Shown here one piece after another: positions 56,174 through 64,000 of a DNA stretch of 64,000 nt. The stretch covers positions 139,650 through 203,649 of the forward strand of contig CAWCWA010000024.1 in the NCBI GenBank assembly GCA_963799085.1, given 5' to 3'. Source of the stretch: AP-15 sp963799085. Its GTDB lineage: Bacteria; Pseudomonadota; Alphaproteobacteria; ATCC43930; CGMCC-115725. Every line of letters begins with the position of its first letter. The first letter of the stretch is position 1. Made by a program: the position numbers and the translations under genes. The notes below the pieces were generated by a model. That model was not told the origin of the DNA and did not search any database. It was given only the letters and a program-made list of their open reading frames with translations.

Positions 56174-57184
56174 TACTGCTGAGCCTCCAGCCATTTCGGT
56201 GTCGGCAGATCGCGCTTCTTCAGAAACGCGGGATTGAACAGTTTCGACTGATAGCGCGTACCCGAATCGGCCAAGATCGTGACGATCGTATGGCCGGGAC
56301 CGAGCAGACGGGCGAGGCGGATGGCGCCGCAGACATTGATCCCGCTCGACCCGCCAAGCACCAGCCCTTCTTCGACGACGAGGTCGAACAAAATCGGCAG
56401 CATCTCGGCGTCGGTGATCTGGAACTGGCCGTCGGGTATGAAGCCTTCGAGGTTCTCTGGTCTCGCGGTTGTTGCCGATGCCCTCTGTGATCGAGTTGCC
56501 CTCGGGTTTGAACTCGCGTCTCGCATACCAGCTGTAGATGCCCGACCCCATGCAGTCGGCGAGGTAGATCTGGACCTTGGGATTGCGTTTCTTGAGCGCG
56601 ATACCGACGCCGGATAGCGTGCCGCCGGTACCGACGGAAGAGGTAAAGCCGTCGACCTTGCCGCCGGTTTGCTCCCAGATTTCGGGGCCGGTGGTTTCGA
56701 AATGGGCACGGCGGTTGGCGAGGTTGTCGAACTGGTTCGCCCAGACCGCGCCGCTGGGTTCGCGTGCGGCGATCTCCTCGGCGAGCCGCCCCGAGTAGCG
56801 CACGTAATTGTTGGGGTTGGCGTAGGGGACGGCCGGCACCAGCCGCAGATCGGCGCCGCAGAGCCGCAGCATGTCCTTTTTTTCCTGGCTCTGCGTTTCG
56901 GGCATGACGATGACCGTCCTATAGCCGCAGGCGTTGCCGACAAGCGCCAGGCCGATGCCGGTATTGCCGGCCGTACCCTCGACGACGACGCCGCCAGGCC
57001 GCAGCACGCCTCGCTCCTCGGCATCCTTGATGATAAAGATCGCCGCCCGGTCCTTGACCGAGCCGCCGGGGTTCAGGAATTCGGCCTTGCCGAGGATCGT
57101 GCATCCGGTCGTCTCCGAAGCGCGCCGCAACTTGATCAGTGGCGTGTTTCCGACCGAGCCGACAAAGCCGTCGCGGACTTGCAT
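56173..57184 (-). pseudogene. cysK: Cysteine synthase A, one frameshift
   Basis: A pyridoxal-phosphate enzyme making cysteine from O-acetylserine and sulfide. The N-terminus MQVRDGFVGSVGNTPLIKL, the PLP lysine in LNPGGSVKDRAA near residue 42, and EGTAGNTGIGLALVGNACG near residue 70 are clear. The frame is broken near 56455 within NNRETRNLEGF, where one extra base occurs. The end has VLGGSSGINVCGAIRLA. It is first in the operon with the AlaX-type gene and the sulfurtransferase. Other cystathionine-type members of the family are possible, but the motifs favour cysteine synthase. Confidence 0.82.
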
Positions 57185-57291
57185 GTTTGTCTCCGTAATC
57201 CGTCCCGCCCGCCAAGACTATCTGTCGGCGGCGACAGCGACGCAACCGTTCGCCGTGTCCGCCTGCCGTGCAGAGCCGACGACCGGCGGGA

Positions 57292-58154
57292 TCAGCGCTT
57301 GCCGGACGTCGGTGCCGGCGCCGTGGTTGAGCTGCGGTCCAGCCGTTCGAGATTGGCGCGGGCCGCCATGTCGGCTTGGCTGCCGGGGGCGACTTCGCCG
57401 ACCCGCTGCCAGTCGCTTCGGGCGCCATCGGCGTCGCCCTTGAGGCGGCGGACGTTGCCGCGCTCGAGGAGGGCCGCGGCCGAGTTCGGGGCGGCGGCGA
57501 TCGCCTTGTCGAGATCGGCCAGAGCCGGGTCGAGCCGTTCGAGCGTCCGATAGGCCGAGGCGCGATAGATCAGCGCGTCGACGCGGCCGGGGTTCGCTCG
57601 CAAAACCTGGTCGAGATCGGCGACGGCCTTGTCGGGATAACCCGCCGCGGCGGCGGCCTCGGCGCGGTCGATCAAGAGATCGGGATCGTTCGGCATCAGT
57701 ACTGTCGCCTGGCCGGCGGCGGCATAGGCGCGCACTGGATCGCCGGCGAGAAGCCATGCTTGCCCGGCCTGGTCAAACACTTCGGCGCGCAACCCCGATG
57801 GCGCCTTGTCCATCGCCTTTCCAAGGGTTTCGAGATGAGTGGCCCCTTCACGATATCTTTTCAGCCCGATTAAGGCGACCGCGGCGCAATGGTCGGCCGG
57901 ATGGGCGCCGCCCCGCTCGTGCCAGGATTGCGCCAGGCTTTGCGCGGCGGCGGGATTTGTCGGGCAAGCTTCATGCAGCGCTCATAGGTCGTTGCCTCTT
58001 CCTCGGCGGAAGGCGTCGCCGCGGGCGGTTGCGGCTTCACTGGGTCCGCCGCCGCGCCGGGGACCCGCAGCGAAAGGTAGCCCACGGCCGCAAGCATGAC
58101 TGCTCGACCCCAGTTCGACGCTATCCACACTTTTGAAAGCCCCCCTTTGTCCAC
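57292..58154 (-). pseudogene. TPR repeat protein with signal peptide, one frameshift
   Basis: An exported or periplasmic TPR protein of about 287 residues. It starts at GTG 58154, with a signal-like segment GRAVMLAAVGYLSLRVPGAAA near residue 16. Repeats of TPR type run from about residue 110, for example ALIYRASAYRTLERLDPALA and ADLDKAIAAAPNSAAALLER. The frame is broken near 57955 after MKLARQ; the restored frame goes on NPAAAQSLAQSWHERGGAH. No catalytic part is seen. It may act as a scaffold. Confidence 0.7.
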
Positions 58155-58245
58155 GACGCATAATAGGGTGCGGTTGCGGCAAAATCCCGGGGGGCGCTAG
58201 GATAGCGAGGATTACGACAACCACTATTCCCGGCTGCACGACATC

Positions 58246-59541
58246 TTGCTTTCGCTCCGCGATCGCCTGATCCCGGGCGGGTTCGGCAACGCCACCCGCG
58301 CCTTCGCCCACCGCAACTATCGAGTTTATGCCGGGGGCAACGCCGTTTCGCTGATCGGCACTTGGATGCAGCGGGTTGCGGTGGGATGGCTTGCTTGGAC
58401 TTTGACCCATTCCGGCGCCTGGTTGGGGATCGTCTCGATGGCCGAATTCTTCCCGGTGGTGTTCTTGAGCCCTATCGCCGGTGTATTGGCCGATCGGCGC
58501 GACCGGGTGGGCATAATCCGGATCACCCAGATCGCCGGCAGCGTCGAGGCATGCCTGTTGGCACTGCTAGTCTATACCGGCCTGATCACGATCGAATTGC
58601 TGTTTGCGCTGACATTGCTGCTGGGCCTCTTCAACGCGATGGCGCAGCCGGCGCGGCTGGCGCTGATCCCGACGCTGGTCGACCGGCCGGCACTCCCCTC
58701 GGCATTGGCGATCAACGCAATCATCTTCAATACCGCGCGCTTCATCGGCCCCGCCATCGCCGGCATCGTCATCGCCCGGGTCAGCGTTGGCGCCGCTTTT
58801 GCGGTCAACGCCGCCACCTATATCGTCTTTCTTGTCGCGATGGCCAATCTGCGCGGATTGCCGGCATTGCCGGTGGGTGCGACGCAGAGCGTACTGCGGG
58901 CGTCGGTCGAAGCCTATAGCTATGCCAGCCATCATCCCGGTATCGCGCCGATGCTGCTGCTGTTCACGGTGACGACGATCGGCACGCGTGGCTTTGTCGA
59001 ATTGTTTCCAGGCTTTGCCGACCATGTGTTCGGGCGCGGGCCGGAGGGTCTGGCGACTTTGACTTCGACGGTGGGGCTGGGCGCGATCTTCGGCGCGGGC
59101 TGGATGCTGTTGCGCCCGCGGGTGGCCGGCTTGACCCGGCTCGTGCTTGGCAACACGCTCCTGATTTCGCTGGCGATCCTGGCCTTTACCGCGACCGATC
59201 GGTTTTACGTGGCGCTGCCCTGCGTCTTTCTTGCCGGGACGGCGATGACGATCACCGGGGTCGGCGCGCAGACCTTGATCCAGGCCGCCGTCGACGCCCA
59301 GATGCGCGGCCGCGTCATGGCGCTCTATGGCATGATCTTTCGCGCCGGTCCGGCGCTTGGCGCGGTGCTCATGGGGTCCCTCAGCGGGCGGTTCGGCCTG
59401 CGTCTGCCGCTCGCCGTCGGCGCCATCGTCTCGTGCGGCTTCTGGGTTTACACCAGGCTCAAGCAAAAGCGCATCGCCGAGACGCTCGAAACCGAACCAG
59501 CCGCCGTCGCCCGTCTCGCCATCGCGGAAACCAAGCCATGA
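58246..59541 (+). CDS. MFS transporter, DUF894/EntS-like
   Basis: A 431-residue membrane protein with about twelve helices. The family pattern is seen in ALAHRNYRVYAGGNAVSLIG-like text near residue 20 (here AFAHRNYRVYAGGNAVSLIG), GVLADRRDRVGIIRITQ near residue 78, and LIQAAVDAQMRGRVMALYGM near residue 343. It uses a TTG start. Substrate unknown; relatives export siderophores or drugs. Its stop overlaps the start of the next gene (ATGA), so the two are translationally coupled. Confidence 0.83.
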   Translation: MLSLRDRLIPGGFGNATRAFAHRNYRVYAGGNAVSLIGTWMQRVAVGWLAWTLTHSGAWLGIVSMAEFFPVVFLSPIAGVLADRRDRVGIIRITQIAGSVEACLLALLVYTGLITIELLFALTLLLGLFNAMAQPARLALIPTLVDRPALPSALAINAIIFNTARFIGPAIAGIVIARVSVGAAFAVNAATYIVFLVAMANLRGLPALPVGATQSVLRASVEAYSYASHHPGIAPMLLLFTVTTIGTRGFVELFPGFADHVFGRGPEGLATLTSTVGLGAIFGAGWMLLRPRVAGLTRLVLGNTLLISLAILAFTATDRFYVALPCVFLAGTAMTITGVGAQTLIQAAVDAQMRGRVMALYGMIFRAGPALGAVLMGSLSGRFGLRLPLAVGAIVSCGFWVYTRLKQKRIAETLETEPAAVARLAIAETKP

Positions 59542-60404
59542 TGAGCCATCTCTTCTGCTTCGGCCTGGGCTATACCGCAGCAGTGCTGGGGCAACGACTT
59601 GTCGCCGAGGGGTGGCAAGTGACCGGCACCACGCAGACAGCGGACCGCGTCGCGGCATTGCAGGCGATGGGCTTCGCCGCCGTGCCCTTCAGCCGCGATC
59701 GGTCGCTGGCGCCGGCATCGCTCGGCGGGGTCACTCATTTGCTGCTGTCGATCCCGCCCGATGCCGCTGGCGACCCGGTGTTTGACCTGCACCGCGAGGA
59801 GATCGCGGCGATCCCGCGCCTGTCCTGGCTCGGCTATCTGTCGACGACCGGCGTCTACGGCGACCGGCGGGGCGGCTGGGTCGATGAAAGCTCGCAGCTG
59901 CGTCCGACCGGCGAGCGGGGCCGGCGCCGCGTCGCCGCCGAGGCGATGTGGCTCGGATTGTGGTGCAGATACCAAGTGCCGGTGCATGTATTTCGACTGG
60001 CGGCGATCTACGGGCCCGGGCGCAGCCCGTTCGAGGCATTGCGCGCCGGCACCGCCAAGCGGGTCGACAAGCCGGGCCAAGTCTTCTCCCGCATCCATGT
60101 CGACGATCTGGCAAACCTGCTGGCGGCCTCGATCGCGCGGCCACGGCCGGGTGCGGTCTATAATGTCTGCGACGACGAGCCGGCGCCGCCCGAAGCGGTC
60201 GTGGCCCATGCCGCACGGCTGCTCGGCATGCCGGCGCCGCCCTTGGTCCCGCTCGACGAGGCCGGGCTGTCGCCGATGGCGCGGAGCTTCTACGACGACA
60301 ACAAGCGGGTCTCGAACCGGCTGATCAAGAGCGAACTCGGCGTCAGGCTCGCCTATCCCGACTATCGCTCGGGGCTTGCCGCAATCCTCGCCGCCGAACC
60401 ATGA
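59538..60404 (+). CDS. NAD-dependent epimerase/dehydratase-type SDR, YeeZ-like
   Basis: A 288-residue protein of the extended SDR group. The cofactor part is HLFCFGLGYTAAVLGQRL at the start, then YLSTTGVYGDRRGGWVDE near residue 97, and VFRLAAIYGPGRSPFEAL near residue 150. It lacks a standard YxxxK spacing in places, as usual for YeeZ-type proteins. The first ATG overlaps the MFS gene stop. Role unknown. Confidence 0.8.
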   Translation: MMSHLFCFGLGYTAAVLGQRLVAEGWQVTGTTQTADRVAALQAMGFAAVPFSRDRSLAPASLGGVTHLLLSIPPDAAGDPVFDLHREEIAAIPRLSWLGYLSTTGVYGDRRGGWVDESSQLRPTGERGRRRVAAEAMWLGLWCRYQVPVHVFRLAAIYGPGRSPFEALRAGTAKRVDKPGQVFSRIHVDDLANLLAASIARPRPGAVYNVCDDEPAPPEAVVAHAARLLGMPAPPLVPLDEAGLSPMARSFYDDNKRVSNRLIKSELGVRLAYPDYRSGLAAILAAEP

Positions 60405-60479
60405 GGCTTGCCCAGACGGCCGCCATCCGGCATCGTCCGCCCAATTCGAAGTCAGACAAGCACTCCGGGAGGAATGGCG

Positions 60480-61549
60480 ATGACGGCTTACAACATCCTG
60501 ATGATGGGCGCCTCCTACGGGTCGCTGTTGGCGACCAAACTGCTGTTCGGCGGCCACAAGATCACGATGGTCTGCCTGCCGGCCGAGGTCGAGGCGTTCA
60601 ACAGCGACGGCGCGCATGTCCGTATGCCGATCCGCGGCCGCAAGGACCCGATCGAGCTCGATTCACGCAAACTTCCGGGAAGCCTCTCGGCGGCCGGTCC
60701 AGGCGAAGTCAACCCGACCGATTACGATCTCGTGGTGCTGGCGATGCAGGAGCCGCAATACCGCTCGCCGGGGTACGCGAACTGCTCGACAAGGTGGCGC
60801 GCGCGCGGGTGCCTTGCATGTCGATCATGAACATGCCGCCGCTGCCTTATCTGAAACGGATACCGGGCCTGGCGACCGACCCGCTCGAAATCCTGCCTAC
60901 ACGGACGCCAGCGTGTGGGACAATTTTACGCCTGGCCTGCTGACCCTGTGCAGCCCCGACCCGCAGGCGATTCGGCCGCCCGGCGAGAAGATCAACGTGC
61001 TGCAGGTCACACTGCCGACGAATTTCAAAGTCGGCGCGCTTCGCCGACGAGGCGCCGACGGCAATGCTGCGCCAGATGGAGGCCGACATCGAGGCGGCGC
61101 GGTACGATGCTGGCGACGGGTCGACACCGCTTCCGGTCAAGCTCAAGATCCACGATTCGATCTTTGTGCCGCTCGCCAAATGGGCGATGCTGCTGACCGG
61201 CAATTACCGCTGCGTCACTAAGGACGGCGCGGTCGACATCAAGGATGCGGTGCACCAGGACGTGGAGACGTCGCGCTCGGTGTACAACTGGGTTGTCGGG
61301 GTGTGCGAAAAGCTCGGCGCCTTGCCCGACGATCTCGTGCCGTTCGAGAAATACGCCGCCGCGGCGAACGATCTGGTGCGGCCGTCCTCGGCGGCGCGGG
61401 CGCTTAACAACGGCGTGCCGAATATCGAGCGCACCGACCGGCTGGTGCAGCTGATCGGGCAGCAGTTCGGGATGCGGCACCCGGCCGTCGACCAGACCGT
61501 GACGATGGTCGACGCGCGGCTCGCGGCCAACCGCCGGAAGGCCGCCTGA
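60480..61549 (+). pseudogene. Ketopantoate reductase-like protein, three frameshifts
   Basis: The reconstructed protein starts MTAYNILMMGASYGSLLATK, with a Rossmann glycine pattern and a following ITMVCLPAEVEAFNSDGAHV, as in the PanE/2-dehydropantoate 2-reductase superfamily. Frame breaks fall near 60775 (before VRELLDKVARARVPC), 60898 (before YTDASVWDNFTPGLL) and 61040 (before ADEAPTAMLRQMEADIE). The C-terminal helical part reads VPFEKYAAAANDLVRPSSAA and is intact. ATG 60480 is chosen over 60474 for its distance to GGGAGG. True substrate unknown. Confidence 0.68.
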
Positions 61550-61552
61550 GCC

Positions 61553-62434
61553 TCAGCGCAGAAAGCGCGCCTCGATCTCTCGCATCCGGTCGTCGCCCTG
61601 GAGCGCGAAGATGTCGGCGACAGGGGCGATCGCGCCCTCGACGCCGGCGATGCCGCCTTCGGCGAGGATCCGGGCGAAAACCGTGCGCATCGCCGCGACC
61701 GCGGCGCGGATCGCGTGGTTGGCGCAGATGATCAGCCCGACCTTGTGCAGGGCTGCGACCTCGGCGAAGGAAAGCTGCGGGTAGGCGGTCGGCACCAATA
61801 CCAGGGGTGCCCGGCCGGGCCAGGCATCGCAGAAGGCGAGGATTTCATCGGGCGTTTTCTGCCGGCTGTGGATCAGCAAGGCATCGGCGCCGGCTTCCAC
61901 ATAGGCTTCGCCGCGCCGTAGCGCCTCATCCTGGCCGTGCCCGGCGATCAATGCCTCGGTCCGGGCCACCACCAGCGGCCCGCCCGGTAGCCGCGCCGCC
62001 TCGATCTTTCCCTGGAACTCCGCCTCGGGCACGAGGACCTGGCGGCCGCCTGGGCGTAGGCTGCTGTCCTTGGGGAAGGTCTTGTCCTCGATAACCACGG
62101 CGGCGACCCCGGCGGCGGCATAACGCGGCACCAGATAGGCGACGTTGACGGCGTTGCCGTAGCCGGTGTCGAGGTCGGCGATCACGGGCTTGTCCGCCAC
62201 CTCGCCGATCGCGCGCATCAAATCGAGATGCGTGTCTAGCGATAGGATGTTGGCGTCGGGGACAGCGTAGGCGGCCGAAAGCTCGAAGCCGCTGCCCCAG
62301 ATCGCGTCGAACCCGGCCGCGGCGGCGAGTTTTGCCGCCAAGGGATTGTGCGCCGCCATCGCGATCGCCGGCCGCTCCGGCCGCAATGCCGCCCGCAGTT
62401 CGGCCACGGCGGGATTGTCGTTAATGATCGACAT
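61553..62434 (-). CDS. Isocitrate lyase/PEP mutase family protein
   Basis: A 293-residue barrel enzyme. It has ADLDTGYGNAVNVAYLV near residue 86 (metal-binding aspartates) and EDKTFPKDSSLRPGG near residue 118, matching the EDK-x-FPK loop that marks phosphoenolpyruvate mutase and phosphonopyruvate hydrolase. ATG 62434 follows GGGAG and is used as start. The C-terminal end is longer than in simple lyases. Phosphonate or oxaloacetate chemistry is possible; the exact reaction is not determined. It converges on the ketopantoate reductase-like gene and is divergent from malate synthase. Confidence 0.8.
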   Translation of the reverse strand: MSIINDNPAVAELRAALRPERPAIAMAAHNPLAAKLAAAAGFDAIWGSGFELSAAYAVPDANILSLDTHLDLMRAIGEVADKPVIADLDTGYGNAVNVAYLVPRYAAAGVAAVVIEDKTFPKDSSLRPGGRQVLVPEAEFQGKIEAARLPGGPLVVARTEALIAGHGQDEALRRGEAYVEAGADALLIHSRQKTPDEILAFCDAWPGRAPLVLVPTAYPQLSFAEVAALHKVGLIICANHAIRAAVAAMRTVFARILAEGGIAGVEGAIAPVADIFALQGDDRMREIEARFLR

Positions 62435-62667
62435 CGAACTCCCAGTGTTTTTTCGTGTACTCGCCCGATCACGCAGGATTGCGCGAGCATTGTCGAGTTG
62501 ACCGCGAATATGTTGCGGCGCATCATAGCAATAAGGGATACAAATGTGCCTCATTTAGGTGCAACCTTTGCACTGCAACAAACTGGGCGGGAGGGGCGTG
62601 AAGGCGGTTTTGGGGCCGGTTCGGCATTGCCGCCGGCAGCAGATGCAACAGAGGGGAGATGTCTGCC

Positions 62668-63303
62668 ATGGCCCAAACCGGCGAACTGCCTCAGGGCGTG
62701 GTCATCCGCGGCGCGATGAAGCCCGGCTACGAGTGGGTTTTGACTGCCGACGCGGTCGCGTTTCTCGCAGAACTCGAGCGCAAGTTCGGCGCCGAGCGGC
62801 GGCGGCTGCTCGATCACCGTGCCGAAATCCAGCGACGGCTCGATGCCGGGTGGAAGCCCGATTTCCTGCCCGAGACGCGGGCGATCCGCGAAGCCCAATG
62901 GCGGGTGGCGCCGATTTCCCGCGACCTGCAGGGCCGCCGCACCGAGATTACTGGGCCCGTCGACCGCAAGATGGTGATCAATGCATTGAATTGCGGCGCC
63001 AGCATGTACATGGCCGATTTTGAGGATGCGAGCACGCCCGGCTGGGACAATCTGATCGAGGGCCAGCTCAATCTGCGCGACGCGGTGCGTCGGACGATCA
63101 CTTTCGACTATCCCGAAACCGGCCGGCACTATACGCTCGGCAACAGAACGGCGGTGCTGTTCGTGCGGCCGCGCGGCTGGCATCTGCCGGAAAAGCATGT
63201 CCTGATCGACGGCGAACCGATGTCGGGAGCGCTGTTCGATTTCGGCCTGTTCTTTTTTCACAATGCGACCGAGTTGCTAGCGCGCGGCACCGGCCCCTAT
63301 TTC
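62668..63303 (+). pseudogene. aceB: Malate synthase A, truncated by an insertion
   Basis: The first about 212 residues match malate synthase, which condenses glyoxylate with acetyl-CoA. It begins MAQTGELPQGVVIRGAMKPG; the family parts TGPVDRKMVINALNCGA and MADFEDASTPGWDNLIEGQL are intact. The match ends exactly at GTGPYF, where the family goes on with YLPK, and foreign sequence starts at 63304. A full protein is about 530 residues, so more than half the gene is lost or lies beyond the insertion. ATG 62668 has better spacing to GAGGGGAG than the earlier ATG at 62659. Confidence 0.82.
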
Positions 63304-64000
63304 GGCGACATTATACTTGACGTACCAGACGGGCGATCCCATATTGCGGGCAAGGAGATAGCCGATGTCCGTTTTTTCCGCACTGCACTACCACAACGAA
63401 GAGGCCGCCTATGCCTTCGTAGAGGCGCACGTCTGGCGAGACGGCCGCTTTTGCCCGCATTGCGGCGTGATTGGCGATAAAGCAAACTCCAGGGCAAGAG
63501 CACCAGGATCGGCGTCTACAAGTGCTATGCTTGCCGCAAGCCATTCACCGTCAAGGTCGGAACCATCTTCGAATCCAGCCACGTGAAGCTGCACATCTGG
63601 TTGCAGGCAATCTTTCTGTTGTGCTCCGCAAGAAGGGCATCAGCAGCAATCAACTGCACCGAACCCTCGGGGTTACCCTCAAAACCGCTTGGTTCATGAG
63701 CCATCGCGTTCGCGAAGCATGCGCGAGGGCGAACTGCCGGTTGGCGGCATGGGCGGCGAAGGCAAATTCGTCGAAGCCGACGAAACCTACATCGGTGGCA
63801 AGGCAAAGAACCGCGCATTCAAAGAACCGCCGGCCAAGGAGGCCGTCGTCGCCTTGGTCGAGCGCAATGGCCGCGTCGCCTCGTTCCATGTTCTAAACGT
63901 GACCGCTGCCAACCTGAAGCCGATCCTTGTCGAGCAAATCTCGCCGAGATCGCATCTGCGCACCGACGAAAGCGGCGTCTATTGGAGCGTCGGCGAAGGC
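63304..64000 (+). mobile_element. IS1595-type insertion sequence, left part
   Basis: Sequence starting GGCGACATTATACTTGACG begins at the point where the malate synthase reading stops, and a transposase of the IS1595 group follows on the plus strand. The right end is outside the window, so the terminal repeat and the target duplication cannot be checked. The left boundary is set by the loss of malate synthase similarity and is accurate to a few bases. Confidence 0.68.
63365..64000 (+). pseudogene. IS1595 family transposase, three frameshifts, partial
   Basis: The protein starts MSVFSALHYHNEEAAYAF with zinc-ribbon cysteines (FCPHCGVIG) near residue 29. In successive frames come KSTRIGVYKCYACRKPF with VKVGTIFESSHVKLHIWLQA, then KKGISSNQLHRTLGVTLKTA and WFMSHRVREA, and then KFVEADETYIGGKAKNRAF, which holds catalytic acidic residues of the DDE/DDN type. 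Breaks lie near 63487, 63640 and 63720. It is cut by the window edge. Whether it can make an active enzyme depends on whether the breaks are real. Confidence 0.78.

Noticed and set aside
1..64000. CRISPR arrays, phage genes, toxin-antitoxin or defence systems
   Set aside because: I looked for spaced direct repeats and for families of these systems and saw none; the window is mainly metabolic and housekeeping.

Overview
The window is high-GC bacterial chromosome. The gene families and orders fit an Alphaproteobacterium, most likely Rhodospirillales-like: uvrC-pgsA next to molybdopterin genes, a phbAB pair for polyhydroxybutyrate, Tat-exported ABC binding proteins, and a REP-like palindrome of a type common in that class. 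That placement is inference; no rRNA or other taxonomic marker is present. I found no tRNA, rRNA or CRISPR array. Layout: (1) 0-7 kb holds a gene running off the left edge, an LLM flavin enzyme, and an operon of a fused Fe-S/FAD oxidoreductase, the two subunits of a 2-oxoacid:ferredoxin oxidoreductase and a small zinc ribbon between them. (2) 7-11.6 kb holds three tandem paralogous solute-binding proteins; two are disrupted and no transporter partners are seen. (3) 11.8-19.6 kb holds a degenerate alpha/beta-hydrolase fused to a methyltransferase, then a Rieske oxygenase, an amidase-family enzyme, a second LLM enzyme, a peptide-type binding protein and a DoxX protein, which together suggest catabolism of a small organic substrate. 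(4) 19.7-23.3 kb holds a DUF488 protein, phbB, phbA, a cupin, and a decayed second copy of the phbB 3' end. (5) 23.3-28.2 kb holds a polyamine-type ABC operon with six frameshifts and one permease instead of two, plus an AI-2E-family membrane protein. (6) 28.4-34.2 kb holds a PAS hybrid histidine kinase, a PRC-barrel protein, a histidine phosphatase, a flavin amine oxidase and a HAD hydrolase. (7) 34.2-42.7 kb is a minus-strand housekeeping block: uvrB, an SDR, uvrC, pgsA, mobB, moeA, moaD, moaE. (8) 42.8-47.7 kb is a glycan-type cluster of two methyltransferases, an ArnE-like transporter, an asparagine synthetase and an ArnC-like glycosyltransferase. It is followed by an IS110 remnant and about 0.85 kb without recognisable genes. 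(9) 49-53.8 kb is a pqiBCA (MCE) lipid-transport operon with an acyl-CoA dehydrogenase-like gene. (10) 54-57.2 kb is a sulfur/cysteine operon: cysK, an AlaX-type editing protein, a sulfurtransferase and a GNAT protein. (11) 57.3-64 kb holds a TPR protein, an MFS transporter, an SDR, a ketopantoate-reductase-like gene, a PEP-mutase-family enzyme, and a malate synthase cut by an IS1595-type insertion that runs off the right edge. A window-wide feature is the number of single-base frameshifts: about 30 in about 16 genes, seven of them in asnB alone. The protein motifs on both sides of the breaks are well kept. Large genes such as uvrB, uvrC, the amidase and the kinase are intact. This could be indel error in the assembly or real gene decay, and the sequence alone does not decide. 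Affected genes are listed as pseudogene with the whole reconstructed span. No clearly new multi-gene system stands out; the most unusual items are the zinc ribbon inside the oxidoreductase operon, the hydrolase-methyltransferase fusion with an apparent ATT start, the phbB remnant, the three binding-protein paralogs and the interrupted malate synthase.
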